Of a stretch of 64,000 nt of DNA, positions 57,207 to 64,000 are shown in pieces. The stretch spans positions 22,713,001-22,777,000 of the forward strand of contig CM074856.1 in the NCBI GenBank assembly GCA_037501455.1, read 5' to 3'. Below the pieces are notes generated by a model. The model was not told the DNA's origin. It searched no databases and worked only from the letters and a program-made list of their open reading frames with translations. Made by a program: the position numbers and the translations under genes. The DNA comes from Lantana camara (taxonomy: Eukaryota > Streptophyta > Magnoliopsida > Lamiales > Verbenaceae). Positions within the stretch are counted from its first letter, which is position 1. Each line of letters opens with the position of its first letter.

Positions 57207-58483
57207 ATGGGCCGTTCAAAATGTGCTCGCACCGATGGGGCCTCAAGTTCAGGAGTTTCTAGGCCCGTCCCCAAAGAGTCTCGGCAAGTGGTCGTCGAAG
57301 GGGTTGGGAATCCATATGATCGGGTCCTCTCAAGAACAGTCTTTCCCACTAATTTCTTTAAAATGGATTCTTGATACGCATAGGAGTGTGGGATGAGATA
57401 CGGACATTGTTTGACAATATTGGATGGTTGCGGTTCTTGGATGAACCTGTGTACACATATCCCGAACTCACTGCTGTATTTTTCACCACCATGAAGTGGG
57501 ATCTTGGGTTGAATGAGCCACTCTCCTTTGCTTTGGATGACACTATGACTTTTACCTATCACACTCATACATTGAAGAGGGTGTTTGGGTTTTCTGAAGG
57601 AGGAGAAGACCGGCTCCCTAATTGGAGTCCTGATGTGCGAGAGTCCGTTTGGCGGTCGTTCCCCTTGAAACCCAATACACCCAACTATCACGTGCGCAAG
57701 ACGAAGGCTACTTATTTGGATAGTTTGGTATGGAGGATAGTTCATAAGATTCTCAGTGTTAGCTTCTGTACCCGGAATGAGAGTAAAGCTAACATCCAGT
57801 TGACTGAGTTGGGCATAATGTGGATGATGAAGGAGAAGAAGAAGTTTGACGGCACGAAGGACTTAATAGAGCGGATGCAGGATGTGGCAAACCGATCCAA
57901 GGGAGATATAGGCCATGGAGCCTACGTTACTATGATTGCCAAAAGTGTGGGATGGAGGCCCAGGAAGGCGGAGTCTTTGACCAAGTATCCATTTTTGGAT
58001 GAGGCTAATTGGAAGCATATGAGGTTGATTACTGAGTGGCATGAGAGGCCTCTGCACGGTAGGTTGTTGCCATGGTGGCTGGAGAGGGCGAGAGATAGGT
58101 TTCAACAGATGTACACCTGGGTTAAGCCACTTATGATGAGCTACCAGATGACTCAAGGCTTCGGTGGACCAGATTCCGAATGTGCCTGAGGGGAGGCATG
58201 ACGTCCTAGACATGTTCCCCAGGAGGAGGGTGATGAGCCTACGTCGGTGCGTGCTTTGAATATTAGTATGGCCGTAATGAGGATGGATTTGGAAGTCTCC
58301 AATGCTCGCCTTGCAAGGATCGAGATAGGGATGACAGAGTGGAGAACTGAGATGGGGGATTTCAGAGCTCATGTTGATCAGAGGTTTGATGATTGGACGA
58401 CTCATGTTGATGAGCAGTTTCAGGGCCTCCATCAGCGCCTGGATAACTATTTCAGTAACCCGGTGCATCTTCCTGAGCAGTGA
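57207..58483 (+). pseudogene. 3' ORF of element C
   Basis: It starts MGRSKCAR at 57207, shifts frame near 57365, runs open to TGA at 58187, passes a second TGA at 58199-58201, and continues in the same frame to 58483. Both stops would be arginine codons if CGA had mutated. Shared motifs with A's 3' ORF include LFDNIGWL, VWRSFPL, TYLDSLVW, ELGIMWMMKE, GHGAYVTMIAK and a C-terminal heptad-like segment with VDQRFDDW. The basic N-terminus has no signal peptide and I see no membrane helix. The minus-strand frames over this region are shadows. The protein's function is unknown. Confidence 0.85.
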
Positions 58484-60020
58484 TCTTGTGCCCTTGGTTA
58501 TGTTATTTTCTTGATTTGTCTTTGGGTCTGTACTATTGATACTCTTGAATACTTGTGCTACATTTACTTCTTTGCTTATGTCTAAACTCGCTTCATTTTT
58601 ATGCAATGTGCCCTTCCCTTACTTGATATTGTGACATGTGTGTTGCTTGTTGAATGCATGTTGATTATTAATTGCCTTTGCACTTGATCTGTGTTTTCTA
58701 GTCACATATCTCAGGTATTAGAAGCTTTGCTAGCATGTTACCGGGTCTTCAATCGATAAGGGAGTTTTCTTGAACTTTAATTCTTTCATTTGCATACGGA
58801 TATTGCAAAGTCTAAGTGTGGGGGAGATATGGTTATGATTTTGAATTTCTTGGATAATTGCATGAGTAGATGTCTTGTTAACCTTGTGAATTGTTAGGAG
58901 TTGAGAAATTGCGAGAATTTTGAAAATTTTCCCCCATTTTGAACTTTTTCTTCGAGGTTTGATTGTTAAGCCTTTGCTAGAGCGAGTTAGGCTATTCGAA
59001 TTGAGGAAAATTTGCATGAGATTGGATAATTTAGTGTGTTAGTATGCCCTTATATTTTGAGCACTTTTGAACGGGATGATGTACTTTGCTTAGAAAGGTG
59101 AATTGATGATTTCCAAATGAGTCTAAGATTTAATTAGGATGCATTTTAGTCCTATTGAGGCGAAATTTTGAGTTAATGAAAGATACATGAAGTGAAGTAG
59201 GCATTTGTTGTCGGAGGATTTTAAGCTTTCTTTTAGCCATTTTTTATTAAATAACGTGATCTTATTGACCCCGCTGAGCCTAATTGTTGTGCAAAGATTT
59301 TTGTAGCCATATTATAAGCCTAATGCGCAACAAAAGAAACCACCTTGTTAATTTTTACATCAAGGCGTGCTCGTGTGATCTTATAGGGAATATTTATCTG
59401 TGGATCCCTTTTGATTGTTCTTGTGATTGAAATTGAGAGATATGTACAAGAAAGAAAAAGAATGAGAGAAAGTGGTGACAAAGATAAGATATGAAAAAAA
59501 AAAGAAAGGAAAGAGCAAAAGAAAAGAAAAATTTATGCGAAGTGTGAATTTGAAAGAGTGGGATACAAATGTCCAAGTGTGGGAAATGTGCTTAATGGTG
59601 AATGAAAGTGTCGTGTTTTGTAAAGATTGGATGATGTAAGCTTGGTAAGTAGCCACTTGATACAAAAATTCCATAACCTTACCCACAACCTACACTACAA
59701 GCTCGAAAGACCTACCGATCCTAAGTCTTGATTTAATTCCATTAGTGGAGATAGGTACGAAGAGTTTATTCTGAAGTTGATGACTGGAACTCAGGAGGAA
59801 ATTGTGAATTTATCATTCTAATCTTTGTACACTGTTTCGTTCGAATCACACACTACACAAGGGTATACTTTTCATACTATGTTTGATGATCTTATGTTTA
59901 TAAGTACTTGATTTGATGAGCTAGACTTGTTTAGGTGAAGGTTTGATGATTGCCTCTAAGTCAAGGTTTGATAGGGATGTGTTTTCTAATTTTCGTACTT
60001 CTCGAGGACGAGCAATAAGC
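58484..60020 (+). other. 3' non-coding region of C
   Basis: 1.5 kb matching 2193-3736 of element A. It contains an internal polypurine tract AAGTGTGGGGGAGA (58814-58827) and a purine-rich stretch (about 59446-59531) roughly 500 bp before the LTR. There is no credible coding frame. Confidence 0.75.
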
Positions 60021-60035
60021 AAGTGTGGGGGAATT
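60021..60035 (+). promoter_or_regulatory. Polypurine tract of element C
   Basis: AAGTGTGGGGGAATT directly precedes the LTR start TGTTGAGTG. It is nearly the same as that of element A. Confidence 0.92.
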
Positions 60036-61578
60036 TGTTGAGTGTAAAATTCGCATGGATTTAACCGTTAATTAGAGTATATTTTTGTGTCGTTTGATGC
60101 GTTTATGTGTTTATTTTGCTCCATTTAGGTGTTTTAGAGGTTGGAGTTAAGAAACGGCAAAACGAGGCGAATTCACGTATTTTTGGAAGTATAGGAGTAA
60201 CCCCCGTTACCCCTTAGACGTACAATGTTGTTAAACTACGTTAAAGGACACAGGAGCATCGCTTTTGGCGAAGTATGGGAATAACGCCCCGTTACTCCCT
60301 GGGAGTACAACTCTGGTAACGCCCGTTACTAAAGGCAGTAGGAGGAACTCTTTGGCGCAGGAGGGGTAACGCTCGTTACCCCTAGGCAGAAGGAAAGTGT
60401 TAACGCCCGTTACCACTTATAAAAGCGTTATTGTGATTTTTGGCATGTAACGGGCGTTAATGATTTTTGTGCTAGAGATGGTAACGCCCGTTACCCAGAG
60501 TCGGCGAGCAGAATTTTGAGCAGATATTTAAGCGCGTTTGAGTCTTTTTGGGAGAGTTCTCTCCCGGTTTTTGACCTAGCTTGGAGAAGGAGATACAGAG
60601 CTTTTGACAGAGTTGTTCAGAGAATTTCAAGAAGACGAAAGGATCGAGTTCTTACAACACTTTCTGTTTTTTCGGTTTTATTTATTGCTTTAGTTATCAA
60701 ACTAATTCCTCTAAGTTTTGTTTTAATTCGTTTTGCATGTTAGAATTGTTCTCCAGAATTCATGAATGTTTAGAGCTTTGTTTTTTAGACTTTGTTTAGA
60801 CTTGGTGAACATGAATTTCTTGAATGCAATTTCCTTTAGTTTTATGAGTTTTGATTTAATTATGAGTAGCTAAACCCCTAGGGTTAGGGGAGTGATGATT
60901 AATGCATGCTAAGTGTTTGATATAATGCTTGAGTGATTTGTGCTAATTCTTAGTTTTGAGAGCTGGTTCGAATTGAATTACAACGGTCTGGCCGGCCTTA
61001 GCATAATCTAGAATTACCTGAGAGTCGAAAGATTAATGGTAATTGAGATGGTTTTCCTAACTTGTGCGTATAGAATGCAAAGAGATTTGGTTCTTAACCT
61101 ATACAACGGTAATCTTATTCCATGCCAAGCCGCTAGAACTAGATTTGCACTAGTCTTGATCGTATTGGTTTAATTAATCATCGATGATTGTGAGAACAAC
61201 GTTGAAATTAGTTAAACACTTGGTTATACCTTGAGAGAGGATAATACAAATTTAAGTGACTAGGTTGTAGAATTGCACTTGTCAAACGAGTATTATTGAA
61301 TCTTGCATGTATGAACTATTACTCCCCAGCCTAATTAGTTTACTGATTTTAATCCACGCGTGTTAGTTGTTAATTGTGTTTTATTCTAATCTAGTTAATT
61401 ATTTAATTCTGTTTTAGTAGTTTAATAACCAACTTGATTTCGTCCGGTCTTCAGATTAGAAAAAGGATATTGAGTAGTGATTGATTTCCCTTCCTTGTGG
61501 GTACAATCCTATTGTGCTACGCGTATATTTTAAATGTACACTTGCACGATTGGTTTAACTTATAAAATCATAATAACA
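60036..61578 (+). repeat. Element C 3' LTR
   Basis: 1,543 bp from TGTTGAGTG to AATAACA. It is similar throughout to LTR A read on the minus strand, including the shared block around TGTACACTTGCACGATTGG near 61538. It carries eight palindrome motifs (60198-60493) followed by a TATA-like box at 60525. The frame at 60516-60743 lies in the presumed transcript leader and has no domain. Confidence 0.92.
60198..60493 (+). promoter_or_regulatory. Paired-palindrome array in LTR C
   Basis: Eight motifs start at 60198, 60232, 60282, 60317, 60367, 60401, 60448 and 60482. The steps inside the four pairs are 34, 35, 34 and 34, and the 35 coincides with a one-base insertion in a motif (TAACGCCCCGTTA). The TATA-like box starts 32 bp after the last motif. 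Confidence 0.75.
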
Positions 61579-61894
61579 GCTGTCGATCACCGGTTGAACA
61601 GGTCCAACCGAGCGGTCCGGTCTGGATTTTAAAACATAGACATCGTCAGATTATTTGCATATACATTTGTGCAAACATATCACATACTTATAAAAAAGGT
61701 AATTATAATTCATGCGCAGGCTGTCATAGAAATAATAGGCATGACATGCAAAATTTAAATTTCGCAAATATGAGAACATCATAATATCAAAGTACGGATT
61801 TGATGAGATGAAAATTTTTAGATCCATACTTGGTTTTTATATTAATTAAATATTTAGGATTCTAAATTCATAGATGTTTGGTTGTGATACCAAC
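61579..61894. other. AT-rich sequence with a primer-site-like end
   Basis: No gene is seen. The last bases, read on the minus strand, are GTTGGTATCACAACC directly after the repeat end CTTACA. That resembles a tRNA-Met-type primer site (TGGTATCA) next to an LTR, which would make this the start of a minus-strand interior. Confidence 0.45.
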
Positions 61895-62782
61895 TGTAAG
61901 ATATTTTCGCCAAGATCAACATCATGAATTTAGAACACCAAAATAATTAAGAGTATAGACATACCCGATTTCTTGCCTATTGAATTTACTAAATTGAATC
62001 TGATATTTACCGATATCATTGGTCAAATCATGTAGTATTTCATTGACTCCTCTGGCTAGATCTTCCTCGCCTTCTCTCACCGAGAGTTGATAGCTTAGAT
62101 GGGAAAGCAGAATATCATGAACGTGGAGTGGAGAGGGGACCTAGCCATCAATAAATATAGCCCTAGAAGCCCTCCCATCATGGGCTTTCTAGAGTGGGCC
62201 TACACCAGCTGTCAGACCACATCTGCTATTTATTAATTGATGGTTGTATTAAAATAAAACGGGCTAACTAAATACGGTTAATGGGACAGAGATTTATTAG
62301 GCCTATTTATTAGACCCACTATCGTTAAAGATCTGCTATTTATTAATTGATGGTTGTATTAAAATAAAACGGGCTAACTAAATACGGTTAATGGGACAGA
62401 GATTTATTAGGCCTATTTATTAGACCCACTATCGTTAAAGGCTTGATATAGCAGATGTGGTCTGCCAGCTGGTGTAGGCCCACTCTAGAATGCCCTGATA
62501 GGAGGGCTTCTATGGTTATGTTTATTGATGGCTAAGTCCCCTCTCCAACTCCACGTTCTTGATATTCTGCTTTCCCATCTAAGTTGTCAACTCTCGGTGA
62601 GAGAAGGAGAGGAAGATCTAGTCAGAGGAGTCGATGAAATACTACATGATTTGACCAATGATATCGGTAAATATCATATTCAATTCAGTAAATTCAATAG
62701 GCAAGAAATCGGGTATATCTATACTCTTAATTATTTTGATGTTCTAAATTCATGATGTTGATCTTGGCGAAAATATCTTACA
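61895..62782. repeat. Large palindromic repeat, probably LTR-derived
   Basis: Arms 61895-62230 and about 62445-62782 are inverted copies with roughly 5% difference by eye. They start TGTAAGATATTTTCGCC and end GGCGAAAATATCTTACA. Between them is a perfect tandem duplication of 110 bp (62221-62330 and 62331-62440). The frame at 62525-62755 lies in one arm. The unit could be a foldback element, an inverted duplication of an LTR, or a hairpin-RNA locus. No clear target duplication was found. Confidence 0.85.
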
Positions 62783-62801
62783 TACTGTTCCATGCATAAT
62801 T

Positions 62802-63235
62802 GGTAAAATTTCACTTTGGTCCTAAAAACATGTTCTCAATTTAACTTTGGCCCAGTAAGTGAGAGTCCATCACTCCTGGTCATATAAATTTGTAATTTTT
62901 GATGCATTTAGTCTGATTTTTCATATTAGGCGTCTTTTGACATATCTGATCATTTTCTTTAACATATTAGTCTTGTGTATTCATTTAGTCCCAAAAAAAC
63001 ATTTCGGCGATTAAGGACCAAATGTGTTAAAAAGATCATAACAATATACGTCGAAATTAAAGGTCAAAATAATATATGTTAAAAAGATGATTAAATGTGA
63101 GAAATCCGATTAAATATGGTAAAAGTTAAAGAAAAAAAGTTACAAACTTATAAGACTAAATGTATTAGCCGACAGTTAATAGGACAAAAAAATAGTTTGG
63201 AGGCATAATTATAGGATCAAAAGTGAGATTTTACC
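62802..63235. mobile_element. MITE, 434 bp
   Basis: Imperfect inverted ends GGTAAAATTTCACTTTGGTCCTA and GGTAAAATCTCACTTTTGATCCTA enclose an AT-rich core without coding capacity. The target duplication is not clear, so the superfamily stays open (Mutator-like is one option). Confidence 0.7.
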
Positions 63236-64000
63236 TAAATAATATAGTATAACGTGAATATTGATGCAACCTTCGGGGAATGCTTTACCTTACTAGGATA
63301 TTGTACTATTACTCTGGGCTTTCAACTTCTTCACCGCATCCTCTAATCTATAATATACGCATGCATATTGCGATATGAATACGATAATATAAATTTTTTT
63401 TTTAATTTTTATATGAAGAGTGCCGGATATAAAATTCGACACGAGTATCTAACACAATACAACACAACAAAATAATATTTTTAAAAATATCCCTATATCA
63501 TAGCCTAGGGTGCATATATGGCACAACACCATAACCAACGAAAAATTCTTACATGAACCAAGTTTGGACCCCAATTCATGCACCGAGTTCCCTTTTTTAT
63601 TAAACAAAAATACACCCCTCCACTAGACCACTACACCCACCTATATATGAAAGAAAAATGCGCCCCTCCATACACCCTCTTTTTTTAATTAAAAAAAAAA
63701 ATACTTTTCTTCTGATTTCAATTTCTTTTCTCTTTTTTATATAATTTTTAAACTTTACAAATAAACACAAAATGTTGAAGGTAAAATATATTTGGAAAAA
63801 GATATTTATTTCTATAACAATTTCTTTATTTTTAAATTTAATTTAAATAAGTGTTATATTTTTATAAGTTTCATAAATTAACTTTGATTTCTAATTTTTT
63901 CTTTTTTATTTAATTTAATTTCTAATTTCAAAATAATGTATATTTAAAACGTGTTTTCTATAATAAAATATTTTATATTTATAGTAAATAGATAACACAC
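63236..64000. other. AT-rich sequence without recognised features
   Basis: No coding frame, repeat border or RNA gene could be supported. Long A/T runs dominate the last 300 bases. Confidence 0.6.

Larger units (their letters stand above)
52946..61578 (+). mobile_element. Element C: Athila-like Gypsy element, 5'-truncated
   Basis: Present are the end of protease, damaged RT, RNase H and integrase, a non-coding stretch with palindrome array and TATA-like box, a 3' ORF, a 1.5-kb 3' region, a polypurine tract and the 3' LTR. The 5' LTR, primer site, gag and most of protease are missing, so no target duplication can be checked. Order and sequence match element A wherever both survive, but the two are clearly diverged. 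Confidence 0.93.

Noticed and set aside
57863..58606. 247-codon minus-strand frame, and 184 codons at 57191-57745
   Set aside because: Both are shadows of the plus-strand 3' ORF of C, which is supported by conservation with A.
61895..62782. MicroRNA precursor
   Set aside because: Arms of over 300 bp and a 200-bp tandem centre are much larger than usual; LTR-like ends and an adjacent primer-like site suggest a transposon origin, although small RNAs may still arise.

Overview
The window is a repeat-dense block of a flowering-plant nuclear genome, most likely a large-genome eudicot (the species is inferred, not read). I find no host gene. Almost every longer reading frame is a piece of a transposable element or a chance frame in an LTR. 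tRNA-type primer sites, polypurine tracts, TG..CA termini and short target-site duplications (TSDs) let the nesting be read directly.

Layout. (1) 723-18571: element A, an Athila-like Gypsy element on the minus strand, TSD GTGCA. It has 1.45-kb LTRs, gag-protease and a 3' ORF, but no reverse transcriptase, RNase H or integrase. Its 3' ORF is split by element B (3991-12437, plus, TSD CTCAT), which has two 2,679-bp LTRs, a tRNA-Met-type primer site and 3.1 kb of non-coding interior. (2) 18715-31985: a broken Tekay/Del-like LTR (J) carrying a hAT-like MITE (18729-19808, TSD GCCCCGCA), a minus-strand Copia solo LTR (F1, 20144-24232, TSD AATTG) that itself holds a plus-strand Copia solo LTR (F2, 20283-22189), and a rearranged minus-strand element E (25448-31720). 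(3) 31986-52118: LTR pieces H and H2, interrupted by Copia element G (32965-46381, plus, TSD AAAAT) and by solo LTR I (47188-50389). G's 5' LTR contains solo LTR K (34462-37837, TSD GGCGC). (4) 52160-52817: L1-type LINE ORF2 fragment. (5) 52946-61578: element C, an Athila-like relative of A on the plus strand, truncated at the 5' side, with damaged RT/RNase H/integrase, a 3' ORF and a 3' LTR. (6) 61895-62782: a palindromic, probably LTR-derived repeat with a 110-bp perfect tandem duplication. A MITE (62802-63235) and AT-rich sequence close the window.

Main observation. A and C carry an apparently self-contained 3' transcription unit: a palindrome array, a TATA-like box, a short leader, a 5'UTR intron of about 430 nt whose acceptor lies 5 nt before the ATG, and a 3' ORF ending in a heptad-like segment. 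The same palindrome array (12-mers around TAACGGGCGTTA) also sits in front of the TATA-like box in their LTRs. The motifs come as pairs with start-to-start spacing of 34 bp in nearly every case, three pairs per module (four in C's LTR). Unrelated LTRs in the window (B, I, E, H) show the same layout, paired short palindromes 31-34 bp apart, but with their own motif; B even shares the core AACGCCCGTT. This looks like a recurring regulatory design in plant LTR elements that I do not recognise from the literature.

A and C are complementary in what they lack: A has lost RT/RNase H/integrase just after the protease, and C begins at the end of the protease. Neither could act alone. Most in-frame stops in G and C read as cytosine-deamination changes (CGA to TGA, TGG to TAG/TGA), as expected for methylated, silenced repeats.
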